DNA of 47,364 nt from Nymphaea colorata (taxonomy: Eukaryota; Streptophyta; Magnoliopsida; Nymphaeales; Nymphaeaceae). Made by a program: the position numbers and the translations under genes. Positions 12,798 through 24,731 of this stretch are shown here, piece by piece; positions within the stretch are counted from its first letter, which is position 1; each line of letters begins with the position of its first letter. The notes beneath the pieces were generated by a model. The model was not told the DNA's origin, searched no databases, and worked only from the letters and a program-made list of their open reading frames with translations. The DNA is taken from the NCBI RefSeq assembly GCF_008831285.2, contig NW_022204749.1:1-47364 (forward strand). The letters are read 5' to 3'.

Positions 12798-14100
12798 TCA
12801 CTGAGCCTGGCATCCGATGCCTCCCTCCTCGCCCTCCTCCTCATCGTCGTCCTTCTTCTTCCCGCCCTCCTCGCTCGAGTTCAGGTGCTCCTTCTCGAAG
12901 TCCTCCAGCATCTCGTAGTTGGTATCCTTTGGCCTTGCGTTGATGACGCCCGGCAGCACCTGGCTGAGCACTGCCAACTGCTGGGGGGTGAGCTCTCCGC
13001 GCTTGGGCATGGTGACCTTGAACTCCACGATGAGGTTGCCGCTCTCCTCCTCGTTCTTGTAGAAGGGCATTCCCAACCTTTCACTATTTTCTTGTCGTGG
13101 TCGCCCACGACCTCTCCGGCACGCGAGTAGATGGTGTACTCTCTGCCGTTGAGGTGGGTCAGCTTGAAGTTGAATCCCAGCAGGGCTTGGATGAGAGAGA
13201 TGGTATGCTTCACAAAAGGTCAGCTCCCTTGCGCGTAAAAACAGAATGAGGCTGCTCCTGGACGACAAGCAATAGGTCTCCAGCTGAAGCTTAAGGCTTA
13301 ATCGATAGATATGTACCACTTAGTTGCCTTCTCCTTCTAGCTTGATGATTTCTCCTGCTGGCACTCCTGGCGGAACTGGCACTTGCAGTTCTACTTCTTT
13401 TTTGGTGATTTTCCTTCCGTCGCAGTCCTTGCACTTGCGTCCCTCTTCGAAGAGCTCTCCCATGCCCTTGCAGTTCTCGCAGTCCTTCTCCACCTGACTG
13501 TACATGCCGGGTCCCACCTGCACCAGCTGCACCACTCCTCCCTGTCCCTTGCAGATCGGGCACTTCTTCACGTTCTCGCCGCCCTTCCCCGAGCAAGAGG
13601 CGCACAGTCTGGCGTGCTAGTGGTGCAGAGGCACCGTGGCGCCGGTGTAAATCTGCTCGAGAGTGACCTAGAGGGCGCGCTTGGTCGGCTGCATCTTGGG
13701 CTTCTCCTGCTCGCCCTTCTTCTTGCCGCGCTTATGCCCTCCGAACATCATTTCGAAGATGCCCCCGTGGCCGCCCGTCTCCTGCGACATGTCGTACATG
13801 CGTCTCTTCTGGGGATCAGACAGCACCTCAAATGCTTGCTTTAGCTGCTCCACCTGAGTCGGGCAGGACCTACCATCTCCTCGTCTGGCTGTTCGCCTTC
13901 GGGGGAGTGCTTCTCGAGCAGCGCCTCGTACTTATGCGTAATTTATTGAAGGGGAGCGTCCGGTCTGCAATCGAGCAAATCGTAGTAGTTCTGCTCTTCC
14001 TCCTCCTATTCGTTCTCGTCATCATCTGGGTGAGGGAAGGGTTACCTTCTGCGTGTGGTCCCTGCTGGAAGCCGAAGGGGAATCCTCCTCCAAAGAACAT
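12798..14100 (-). CDS. DNAJA: Type I DnaJ (DNAJA-like), HPD lost, CaaX end
   Basis: An Hsp40 co-chaperone. After MFFGGGFPFGFQQGPHAEG and a 20-nt intron (14026-14045) the J domain reads EEQNYYDLLDCRPDAP...YEALLEKHSPEG...LKQAFEVLSDPQKRRMYD, interrupted by a 20-nt intron (13854-13873). The invariant HPD is replaced by HSPE. Four zinc-binding repeats follow (CASCSGKG, CPICKGQG, CENCKGMG, CKDCDG), then the C-terminal peptide-binding domains (VPVPPGVPAGEIIKLEGEGN; a third 20-nt intron at 13297-13316; LIQALLGFNFKLTHLNGREY). The acidic end (KKKDDDEEEGEEG) finishes in CQAQ, a CaaX farnesylation signal as in Ydj1/DNAJA proteins. One or two single-base shifts occur near 13215 and 13065. About 410 residues, normal for the type. 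Confidence 0.94.
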
Positions 14101-14243
14101 ATCAACAAATAATATCTAACAAGAGCGATTATACAGAAATAAAGTATAGAAAGTGAGCAGCAGGGTGGGAGGGGTCCAAATAGTCAATTAATAGTATTAT
14201 GCTATTCTCGTAAAAGATAAACTTATATATATTTTCCTGTGAG

Positions 14244-15179
14244 ATGGGCGATATTTTCTCTAAATGTGGCTGCGGGATGGACGCGCCAGAACAGGCACTC
14301 ACTCGAGTGATGATGAGGGCCATCGTCTGCACAAATATCAGGTTAGCGGAAGGAGAGGACCAAGAGGTCAACAACTTGGTGGCCAATCGGAAGAGCAAGC
14401 AGATCTAACTTACCAATTGCACGGTCTAGCTGCAACTCGTCGAAGAGAAACCCAAAGAAGAAATGCCCAGAGTAGAAGAAAAGATCAAACTTATAGTCAA
14501 ACCGCTGAAATTGGGAAAAGGACTCATCGTCTATCCCAATGGATTCTACTTCGGACATATTCAAAACAATAAGGCTCAAGACACCGACGGAATCATCACT
14601 ATCTTTGAAAGGCCAGTGGATTTTGGAGTGGAAGGATTTGAGCTGGCGGAGGATCAAAGGGTTTTCCTGAACATTCAGGGAAAATGGTAGGGAGGGGATC
14701 TCATTTCGGGCAAAGCCTCAGATGCACTGGGTAAGGAACTGTTCAAGATGAGCTGGAAGCAAAGATACAGATAAATAAACTTAGATTTTCCGGTGGGGGT
14801 GGGCAACATCCGCTCTTATAAGGGAGATGCGGACATTGCTACAGCTGGTTCCCTCATAGGTATCCTTACAGGTAAGGCAAAGATCATCTTCCATGACAAG
14901 TCCTAGTATGAAGGGAGGGTCTGTAATGGGCGCATGAATACGAATGGGGATGAGATTGGCAGATACATAAACAAGGATAGGAGTGAGGAATACCGAGGAG
15001 GGTATCTAAATGGTTTGAGGCACGGAAATAGCACAATTATTAGAAAAACCATCAGAGAATAAAGGCAAGCTTTCACGATGAAGTGGACCAAAGGGGTTCC
15101 TGATCTCGATACGTTCAAAATGCAACCTTATTTCATACCTCAGGAATCCTAAATTATAGACAATGAATCTTTATAATGA
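14244..15179 (+). CDS. MORN-repeat protein, predicted N-myristoylated
   Basis: One unbroken frame of about 311 residues, UAR=Glu throughout, UGA 15177-15179. The start MGDIFSKCGCG fits an N-myristoylation site (Gly2, Ser6, basic residue 7) with cysteines beside it that could be palmitoylated. A middle domain reads LKLGKGLIVYPNGFYFGHIQ and FERPVDFGVEGFELAEDQRV. Near the end are MORN-type units, SEYEGRVCNGRMNTNGDEIG and EEYRGGYLNGLRHGNSTII. MORN proteins commonly tether cortical or ciliary structures to membranes; that role is inferred. No frameshift is needed anywhere, in contrast to several neighbours. Confidence 0.8.
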
Positions 15180-15448
15180 TCTTACTCAATATATTGCCAT
15201 ATAACTACATTGTTAAGATTGAAATTTTATAAACTACTTAACTATTTGTCAATTTGTGAAGAAACACATTATTTAATGCATACCTCAAACCTGGCTAGAT
15301 GGCCATCAATAATAAAATAAATAATGAACGCATTTATCAAAAATGACTTGCTATGAAACTTGCACATACTATGTTTAAATCTTAGGCTAATTTTTCCCTT
15401 TCTTAGCCTCGACATATACTTGTAACTCTATTCCTACGATATAAAATT

Positions 15449-17038
15449 ATGATATTAAAAGCCTTGTTATTTCTGATCATCGTAGAGCTGGTCATCGCTG
15501 GCCTTGCTTGCCCAGCAGGCAATACCACCTGCACTGTGACACTCAACAATTTCACACTCAATAAGGTGAAGGCCTTGCCAAATCCTTTCAAAGGATTCGT
15601 GCCATACTCTTCAGTGTCTTCAGGCCAAATGGCTAACTTTCCCACCTCGATGTAAAATCAATATTTTCCAATGAGTAGCCTCATGACAGGTCCGAACTCC
15701 TTCGATCTCAGCTCTCTAGAATCCACAGTTGCCGCCATTTATTCGCGAGGACATCAGGCGATCGTCCGCGTCTTTAGTGACTATCCCAGTTATTACACAG
15801 GACAGCAGATCTTCATCCCAAGCTACCTGGTAGGGACGGTAGTCTCTGCAGCTATACAACATTTGGCGGAGGAAAATCCCCAAACTACGATGACACCAAT
15901 CTGATCAATGCAATGGTCGCACTCATAAACAAACTTGGAAGTGTCTATGATGGAGATAAAAGAATCGCAGTATTCCAAACAGGTTTTTTAGGCCATGGGG
16001 ATAGCAACATACACAACCCCCATGCTCTTTTGCCAATACAACCACTCAAACCACCATTTTCAATGCCTTCAAAGCCGCCTTCACCAAGACTAAGCTGATG
16101 ATCAGGTATCCTGATGTGAAAGGCACCATACCCACATCAAGTTTGGGAATGGGCTACCATGATGATAGTTTCACTCAAGACACGCTCACCAACCAATCTT
16201 GGTTCTTCTACTCGCGGATGATCGCCGCCAATGCGACCAGCCAATGGAAGCTTTACCCGATCGGGGGAGAGCTTCGACCATAGTTTTGGACCTGCATCTT
16301 TGGAGCCAACATAACAGCTTCTTGCGCTAATGCGATTGCTGAAGCAGCAGCCCAGGGGTATAGCTTGATTCCTGAGGACATCACTACCTGCATCAATACT
16401 GTTCATTTCTCTTGGGCATGGAACGTAGGCCTCTACCAACGTGCAGGACAGATGAGTGCAGGGGACTACGGAAGGGCTTTAGCTGCTGCTGGCAATATGG
16501 GTTATTCCTTCAATTTACTCTCTTCCACAATCACGCTTGTTCAAACTGGCGGCAACTGGTCCCTAAGTGCAACCATACTCATCCGTAATGATGGAGTGGC
16601 TCCATTCTACTATGACTGAGTCTTAACCTCATCGTTTAAAACACAATTTACCCGCTTAGTAGCAATACTTCTCTAACTTGGCTGCTTCCGTCTGATACTG
16701 CCAGTCTTACAAGCAGTAATATACCAGTTAATCCTCCTCTTTCAAAAGTCTACCTGAAATTTGCCAGTAATGACACAACAATCCCAATCAATTTCGCCCT
16801 CAATTAAATATCAGCAGGTGGTGTACTTTATATCGATGGGTTAACACATAATGATGATAGTTCCGCTTCAGGATCAACGTCGTTGGGGCTTATAATTGGA
16901 GCATCGGCGGGAGCAGTTGTGTTAGTTGTCGCCATCATCATCGGAGTGGTCTGGTGGAAAAAGGTGAAGAGACAAACATCAGTATCTTCAAACAAAACTG
17001 AAAGCTTTGAGTAGTCTTACACAATGCAGAAATCTTGA
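15449..17038 (+). CDS. DUF4832/DUF4874-type type I membrane protein
   Basis: A secreted, membrane-anchored protein of about 520 residues. The signal peptide is MILKALLFLIIVELVIAGLA, followed by Cys-rich mature sequence. The DUF4874 part has NPFKGFVPYSS (the family's N-P-x-x-G-F box), and the DUF4832 part has GHWGEQHT, LMIRYPDVKG and GGELRPEFW. A 22-nt GT..AG segment at 15830-15851 lies between SYL and YTTFGGGKSPNYDDTNLIN. After a Ser/Thr-rich linker comes one membrane helix (LGLIIGASAGAVVLVVAIII) and a short basic cytoplasmic tail ending at UGA 17036-17038. The domain pair occurs mostly in bacterial and microbial-eukaryote proteins of unknown, probably carbohydrate-related, function. Single-base shifts occur near 15850, 16000 and 16618. 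Confidence 0.8.
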
Positions 17039-17101
17039 TTTTTATCCTTCCTCTTATAATGATAACAATCATAAAAAAGTTCATGATGACTTAAAAAGGA
17101 A

Positions 17102-18376
17102 TCAATTATCGCCTTCCTCCTCCATGTAAAGCTCCTCCACTAACCTCTCCGGCTTGTATAGTATCCCTTGTATCGGTGAAGCTGGAAAGTCTTACGATTG
17201 TAAGATCTGACGTCTTTGCAAAGGACCATTCCCTGGAGATAATGTTCGAGAGCCTTGAGTTCAAAATCTGTCTTGCCGTGGTAGTAGGGAAGGATAGGGA
17301 TGCCGTTGTCCAGCTGTGCAGCATAGGAGTAAGCTGCGTTGTCACAAGCACCATCTCTGACATATCTCGGTCGACCACTCGCAAATCCTTGCAGTACATT
17401 CCTTCAGGAGTCTGATAGCAGTGCTCTCGGAAAAGTCTGTGGTGGATGTAAATGCCTTCTGGATCAAGATAGTCCAGCACTACGTTTGCATAGCAAGAGT
17501 GACTGGCTGTGAAGACAATGATTTCAAAGTTGGCAGCCAGGTTTCTTAGGATTTATTTCGCATGGGGACGGATGTTGATGCCGGCCTCTATTACTTCCCC
17601 AGTTGGGAAGGTGATGGGCAGCTTGACGTCGAATGGAGGAGTCAGGGTGTCGTTACAGTGGATCAACGTTTCGTCTAAGTCAAATATGACAGATTTTCGA
17701 CCTATATGAGATTACGATTACCTTCATATCCTGGTCTGCGTGGCAATTTTACCTGCCTTTTTCTCATTTAATCATCAGATGCAAATTGAGAGTTTTAAAG
17801 GATTTTGAGGATGTGAAGAGAGGTGAGGAGATGTTCTCTTGCAAGTGATTTGTCATCCTTGTAACTCTTGATGATTTCTGAGATGTAGTAGATGTTGTGG
17901 CGTGGCGAATAAGGGTCTTTTTCGAATGTATGCAATTCCGTATGTTAGGGTACCTGAGTGACGAACTGCTTCAGACTGGTCTTCTGAATGGTCTGCTCGC
18001 TGGCCTTTCGCTCCTCCTCCCTTTGCTGCTCCCGCTTCTTTCGTGCCTATACCAACTGCTGCTTCTCTTCGCGTTTTTTCTGCACATGTCGCTTCATGTC
18101 TGCGATCTTGGACTCGATGAAAGTCAGCTTCTCATGCAGCTTTTGATAGTCCTGGCTTTCTTACTGTGCATGGCGCTCCTCATTGAGGTTCGGACTGCTT
18201 GAATTTTTGTTTAGTTCCCGGCCCTTATCCTTGTTGTTCTTACCATATTCTGGCGAGGCATCCTCTCTTTCTTTGCGCTGGTGCCTAGCAGGTTCCTTTT
18301 CTTCATTCTCTGCCGTTCTGCCTTTCCTTGATGCAGTGTAGGCAGTCCTATTCTCGGACTGTCGGTATCTGTTCAT
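17102..18376 (-). CDS. FCP1/NIF-family phosphatase with coiled coil
   Basis: About 420 residues. The first 170 residues are polar and then coiled coil (KLHEKLTFIESKIADMKRHV; KKREQQREEERKASEQ), followed by a helical linker and a basic patch (MRKRQVKLPRRPGYEG). A 20-nt intron (17702-17721) precedes the haloacid-dehalogenase-type phosphatase domain: VIFDLDETLIHC carries the DxDxT catalytic motif, EIIVFTASHSCYANVVLDYL and FREHCYQTPEGMYCKDL follow, then PYYHGKTDFELKALEHYL with the second acidic site. Such enzymes dephosphorylate Ser (for example on the RNA polymerase II tail, or membrane substrates). The coiled-coil N-terminus replaces the usual membrane or BRCT parts. Two single-base shifts occur late (near 17345 and 17155). 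UGA at 17102-17104. Confidence 0.93.
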
Positions 18377-18614
18377 ATCAGGTGAGTTGTGTTTTCTACT
18401 CTCCTGTTGTTCCCGACTGCCCTAGAGACGAGCCTTTATCGTTTAGTAAGTCCTTGGTTGTCCCGTTCTTTGGGGATTATTCCGGCCATTTTTTTATTAG
18501 TTGGATTTGGTAAAGTCGTTTGCTTGTCTGGTCCGCATTCAAATATAATTATCATCGAATTCACTCTAAGTGCCTTATTAGATTTGATTTTCTTCAGCTT
18601 TGAAGAATAATAAA

Positions 18615-20073
18615 ATGGATCCTTAAAAAAGTATAGGAGGCGAGGAAAACAATGAAACGTTCGATCATGAAACCCTCTAACAACTTAGAGATGATCTCAA
18701 TGCACTCGCCGATCATTAAAAACGATCCTTCGAGGTACTTCAGAACGATTTTCATGAGTATTTGGATCAGTTTTCCGAGGAGGAAGGTCTTTATGCTGCC
18801 ATCGGAGAGAGCGTAAGATTGAATTTGGAGGATTTTTGCGAAATTTGAGCGTGACCATGGAGTAAAAATCGAAAAACATCGGGTGCCTTGCCCAAGTGGG
18901 ATGTATGTATGACCTTAATTGAGTAAAGATGATCGACTACCTCAACGAGCAAACCTACCAGCAATCACTTCTCTCTCAAAAGTACGAAACAGTCATCGAA
19001 AACCTGCAATACTAAAATGGATGCCTTTCCTCCAGGAACATTAATATCGAGGTCAATATCCCATCACTCAGAATGATGTCGAGTACTTTCGGCAACGCTT
19101 ATAAGCCACTGAGAACCAACTGGAGAACATAGTGACACAGGAAAGTGAAGAAAAAGCATAGACTGGAGAGAAATAAGAAGGAGCCAGTTGCGACTACCAG
19201 AGTGCAAGGGATCGACAAGTTGAGTAACTATAGAAAGAACTCGAAAAGATCAGAGAAGAAATCCAAGCATACAAGCAGAACCATCACCATCGGGAACAAA
19301 AATATGAAGAATCTGCCAATACAAAATATATGCGGATCAGGAGCGAATACAATATTCTGCCAGAATCATAGGTATCTAGTCTGAATCTGCACCTCTATCA
19401 ATGCAAAAAAAGGATATAAATACTATAAAGCGAAAATATTCGTCTTCAGAGAGAACTCGATATTACTCAAACCAAAGTGAGATCTAGGAGGAACAGCAAG
19501 ACAGTTGCAGATATCAAGGAAAGCAAATATTTTGAGCTCATTCCTGAACAACCTGGAGACTAAACTGAACGGAAGAATGAAGATGCTAATGAATAAGTTA
19601 TTCATGCCTCACCATCCGCCTCGCCATCTGCCTTTTCCATACTCCACAAAGCCAATTTGCTTGGAGATATAAAGGAATCCTTATAATCATCCAATTCCGG
19701 CCTTGATGCATCAAACCGCCTCATTTACATCTCCTCTAATCGTTCTCTCTTTGCCAATTTGGAGCTGCATGATCTTGTTAGAGACTCGTCAGCTAACCTT
19801 AGGAATAACAACTCAATCAAAGGCTTCAAAAAACTAGAAATCGATAGTGCCATCCTTGAGGAAACAATAGATTTAACTCAATAAAAGCCATTAAAAGTGA
19901 GTGTTGGGATAGACACTTAACGGAAATTTGTTGAAGAGAAAGAAACAATGACAAGCGTGCAAGAAAGCTCATAGCCATCTTCATTCTGGAAGCGAGTGAT
20001 TGTCAAGCCAGTTATGGACATTTTGATGAGGATGATCTGGAGAAAAGGATCAGCTGTGGGCTGTATAGGATGA
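18615..20073 (+). CDS. Coiled-coil protein, unknown family
   Basis: About 480 residues. The acidic N-terminus (MDPEKSIGGEENNETFDHET) leads to a helical region (EVLQNDFHEYLDQFSEEEGL). A 22-nt intron (18907-18928) lies before MIDYLNEQTYQQSLLSQKYE. The central coiled coil includes EYFRQRLEATENQLENIVTQ and ELEKELEKIREEIQAYKQNH. The Ser-rich C-terminal half (HASPSASPSAFSILHKANLL) is probably disordered and ends at UGA 20071-20073. Shifts are needed near 18830 and 19050. The last 1 kb is open with no break. Probable ciliary or cortical structural protein by composition only. Confidence 0.65.
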
Positions 20074-20238
20074 TAACTTTATCTTTCCATCTTACTAATC
20101 ATACCATCTCAAGCCATCAAAATCCTCTCTTCTTCCTCTAATCCCCTCGCCCCATCGGAAAAGTTGATTATTCTACCTTTTTTCCGTTTTTCTGGAGGAA
20201 TGGGTAGGTGAGTCTATTGGTGGAATTATAATATTCAA

Positions 20239-23200
20239 ATGGATTCATAGGGAGTGCGAGAGGAGAAGCGGGGTGCCCAAAAGGCTCGAGTAAAAGTGGC
20301 GATCCGGGTGCGTCCCTTCATAGAAAAGGAAAAGCATGAAAATGGATGCATCTAGTTTCGATCAGATTCAGAACTAGTCATCGGCAGCGACCGCAGCTAT
20401 AAGTTCGATCGCGTCTTCCGAGAAGACTCACCGCAATCAGCAGTATACGAACAGTGCATACGAGAACTTGTACTCAATTGCTTCGACGGGTACAACGCGG
20501 CAGTCCTCGCATATGGCCAGACAGGCAGTAACTTTTCTCCTAGCCAGGCGGAAAGACATTCACGATGGGCACCGCGGCCTCCAACTTTTCAGACCTCACC
20601 AGCATCGGCATCATCCCAAGGACTGTCTACGAGATCTTCAGAGAAGTCGATGAACGCCGGGAGAAAAGCAGTGTAGAAGTGCGCGCATCATTTATCGAAA
20701 TCTACAACGAGCAAATCATCGACCTTCTCTCCGATGCTCATCTCAAGGATCCCAAGTACGCCTTTTTTCACATAGACACCAGAACAACATCGCAATAAGG
20801 GAGGAAAAAGATGGATCAGTGACTCTCACCGGAGTCAATGAAGAGGTAGTGGCTGATGCAGACCACATGTTTAAGCTTCTGGAGAGCGGAAGCAAGAGCA
20901 GGACAACTGCCAGCACTCTCATGAATGACGCCAGCTCCCGCTCTCATGCCATATTCACAATGACCATCAAACAGTCCATCCTAATCGGCAAGGGCAAAGA
21001 GCAGGAAGAAGGCACGATCACAGCCAAGTTCTTTTTCGTAGATTTGGCTGGCTCGGAAAGAGCGAAAAAAACTGGCGCCACTGGAGCAGTGCTAAAAGAG
21101 GGTATTAATATCAACCTCGGCTTGCTTGAACTTGGTAATGTGATATCTGCTCTTTCGACTATCGAAAAGAATAGGGAACAGTTCATTACCTACCGAAACT
21201 CCAAACTCACCCGTATTCTTCAAGATTGTCTTGGTGGTAATTCTAATACCTACATGATTGCCTGTGTATCTCCAGCTGAAAGTAACTATGAGGAAAGTCT
21301 TAATACACTCAAATACGCTAGCAAAGCCATGAACATCAAGAATACGCCAATAGTCAATAGAGATGAAAAGACACAGCTAAGGCAAAGAATAATGGAACTC
21401 GAAGAAGAAAATCGCCGATTAAGGCTGATGCTGGCTGAAAAGGGAGTCCGCTTGGAAGATTTATAGCCAGTATCAACATCACATAACAATTATAACTGAA
21501 GAAATTGAGGGAATAGCTGAAGGTTTTGAATAGAAAGTTTGGAGACGTATCATCATAACTGCAGGTGAAAAGTCATAAACTCAACTAGCTTGAAATTAAA
21601 GCATATGAGACAAGGCGCGAAAAAGAAATGCTGCATATCACTATTGAAGAGTTATTAAAAGAGAATCCACATTTAGCAGAAAGCGAAGCATCTCTGCACT
21701 GAAGTAGAGACTGGAAGAAACTGACAAAGATCTACCTGTTTTGGAAAAGTACATGAGCCAGGTTCAATCATTAGAACAAAGATTGGCAGATCGTGATAGT
21801 CTATTCAATTAACTCCAAATGGAGTACAACAAGTTGATGGACTTTAGCAAAAAGGAGGAAATTATCCTTCTCAAGAAAGTCAACCAACTTCAACAAATTA
21901 GTCGCTAGAACCAGAGGCTAAGAGAGGAAATTCGCAAACTGTCAGAAATGAAAGAAATCCCAGTCTAAAATAGTATTTCCATGACTGAAGGCGAAGAGGA
22001 AATCATCTTGTAAGTAGAAGCTGCCAAAAACGACCTTATAATCCAAGAAGGCCAGAAGATGTACATAGAAAAGGAAGAGATAGTGCGCCAAGAGATCATG
22101 GAAATGGATAAAAACATCGAAGAAAGGGAGAAATTCCTAGAGAAGATGAGCAGAGAAAATATGAAACTAGGGACTGAGCTAGTTTCTAGTTTGAATCAAA
22201 ACTACCACGAGAAGATAGTGACTCTATAAAGAGAGAGGAAAGGGCTGCTGAACAAAAAGATGAGGTGAGCGCAGCAGAAAAGGCTAAATTTGCCAGTAAG
22301 ATAGAGAGCTTAGAAGCTGAACTCAAGGACTATCGCAAGAAAGATAAGGAGCAGCGCAAAAAGGAAAAGCTGATGGAAACTCAAAGCAATCAGATTAGAG
22401 ACCTTGGTGAAGAGATCAAGAAGTTCAAGGTTCAAAAAGCAGCACTGGACAGAAAATATAAGGAAGAAAGAAGCCAGTTCGACAAGTTAAAGTCAAAGCG
22501 CCTTAAAGAACTTATGGTTGCCAAGAAAGACAGCTTCAAAAAAGATGGAATCATCAGAAAACTCACCATTGACAACTATAAGAATGTCCAATTCAACCGT
22601 AAGAAAGACTAGTAGATTCGAAGGGTCAAAAAATTGAATGAAGCTTTAAAGACGATCGCAAGGCCTGGCAAGAGAGCCATCCAAAGAGGATCACTAACTC
22701 AGTCCACAAACTTATAGCAATCCGTGACAGCAGATGAGACCTACTTATAACAGGAGCAGATGTAGATCGTTGAAAGAATCAAGCAGCAAATTTTGCTGGA
22801 GATTGATCGTGAGAGCGCCCTCCAGAAATACGAGAGAAGCATGAACTAAAACAATCAACAATTGTAGCTTCTATACGCAGATGACGCCAGCTATAGGATA
22901 CAGCTCGAACGGCTGCAGCTTGAAGAGGAGGAAAGAGAGCTCAGTGAAGAAGATCTTGCGAATAGGGAAGAACTCAACATGAGGATCGAAGAGCTCAAGG
23001 AAAGAATCGCTTCCTGCTCCGATGGCCTCAAGTATAACCAGCATCACTACTCTAATATCATGGCTTCCCACTTCTAGCCTTTCGACATGTAGGCGCAGAT
23101 AATCTACAACCCTGCCTATAACTCCATCCCCACCCTCAGAGTCCTAATAAAAGCTCTATTCTTCTCGCTTAAAAATCTCCTCTTCGAAAACAACTTCCTC

Positions 23201-24731
23201 GTGAACCGAAACAATGAGTATGAGATTTAAAACAAGACTTTGAAGGAAGAAATCATCAGTCTTAGGTAACAGATTATGTCATTAAATGCCTAGTATTGCC
23301 GAAACCTTAGCCAGGCAAGAGAGGAGCTGATGATGAATAGATTTGAATAGCAGGAAATGCCACCAGCCAACAATATAAAACGCTTAGAAGAGAAATAGAG
23401 AAGAGAGTTGGAAAGAAGAATCCAAGATCTTTCTAAAACTAATCGGCAAATCACAGCCGAATTAGAAAAGAATCGCAGGAAGTGCGAAGTGGTGCAGGAA
23501 AAATACCAAAATATTAAAAATTTGGTCAGCAAAGATAAGAATATCGGAACTCAGGAACTGCCTAGTTTCACCAAACCAGACAGGAGAACCTAATGACAAG
23601 CAAAGCAACAGAGTCCTTCTTGAAGAACTTGACGGCATGCTTGACAACATTGATCGGCTAAAAAGGTTAAAAGTTCTACAAATCTGGATGATTATTCAGA
23701 TCGGGACTACAGAGAAGCCAAGGAGGAAAGGCCAAGCTAAAACTAATCTGTTAACCGATGGGAGTGTATCAGCAAGATTGACGCTCATAACAGCTCAGTC
23801 CTATCAGTAGCAGTCCATGAAAGCTTGCTGGTTTCATCAGCAACAAAGAATATCCGAGTCTGGGACTTATAAAATAAGAAAATCATATCTGATTTAACAG
23901 GCCCTCAACTGGCAGGCAGCGTTAAATTTGTACTTATTGATCCTGTACGTGGATTATTCTTGTCAGCATGCGAAAAGACAGTCACCATTTGGGATTTAGT
24001 TACGCTGGAAGTACAAGGAACTCTAAAATGCCATAAGGATGAAGTTAGGACGATCCATATACACGGAGATTACATCTTTACAGGTGGTAAGGGCACAGCC
24101 AACGGAGGCAGTTTGCTTGTTTGGGATTTAAGAAAGCTAAATCCGAACCAAGCCCTGGAAGAAAAATAAAAGAACCAAGACATCTTCACTTTTGTAATTT
24201 TGGATTGATTTAGACTTCAAACGAGAACATACTTTACTACGGCACTCGCAACCACAGCATTCGCAGGATGAACATAAACAATTTCGACATCCTTTCTCCC
24301 TTCTAGCCGCCCCATCTGGACTCAGTCACGGGATTGACCGTATCGAAAGGAAAACTGATCAGCGGATCTAAGGACAAACATTTACGCTTGTGGTCTCTGG
24401 ACCATTCAGTTAACAACTCCAAACATACACTTCACATCTTCAACGATTATGTCAATGCTCTTCACAGTAATAAATCTTCTATCAAGGCCCACTTTCCCAC
24501 TCTTTAATCTACGCTGGCTCCAAAGATGGCCAGGTGAAGGTATGTTATACCAAAAACGACAAGCTCGAGATACTTTCCGGCATCCTGACCCATACGCAAT
24601 CAGTCAATGCCATTTCAACTCTATACGAGAACCCTTATGGGCTGGTTACTGCGTCCCAGGATAAGACGATAAAGCTGTGGCAGCCCACCAAGGAAACCTT
24701 GGAAAACATCGCAAGAGAAAACTATTTTTGA
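20239..24731 (+). CDS. KIF21: KIF21-like kinesin with C-terminal WD40 domain
   Basis: A kinesin-4 family motor of about 1,450 residues. The motor domain holds AYGQTGSGKTFTMG (P-loop, split by a 20-nt intron at 20528-20547), ASSRSHAIFT (switch I), DLAGSERAKKTGA (switch II) and LNTLKYASKAMNIKN before the neck. A second 20-nt intron is at 20756-20775. From about 21400 to 23700 lies a long coiled coil rich in UAR=Glu. The tail is a WD40 propeller: VSSATKNIRVWDLENKK, EKTVTIWDLVTLEVQGTLKC, SGSKDKHLRLWSLDHS, ASQDKTIKLWQPTKE, with 20-nt introns at 24194-24213 and 24467-24486. Motor plus coiled coil plus WD40 is the KIF21 layout, a plus-end motor that limits microtubule growth. The tail keeps PFEPPHLDSVTGLTV, like KIF21A. 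A few single-base shifts occur in the coil. Confidence 0.93.

Noticed and set aside
13383-13844. 153-codon plus-strand frame opposite the DnaJ gene
   Set aside because: Mirror of the GC-rich zinc-repeat region; the minus strand encodes clear CxxCxGxG motifs.
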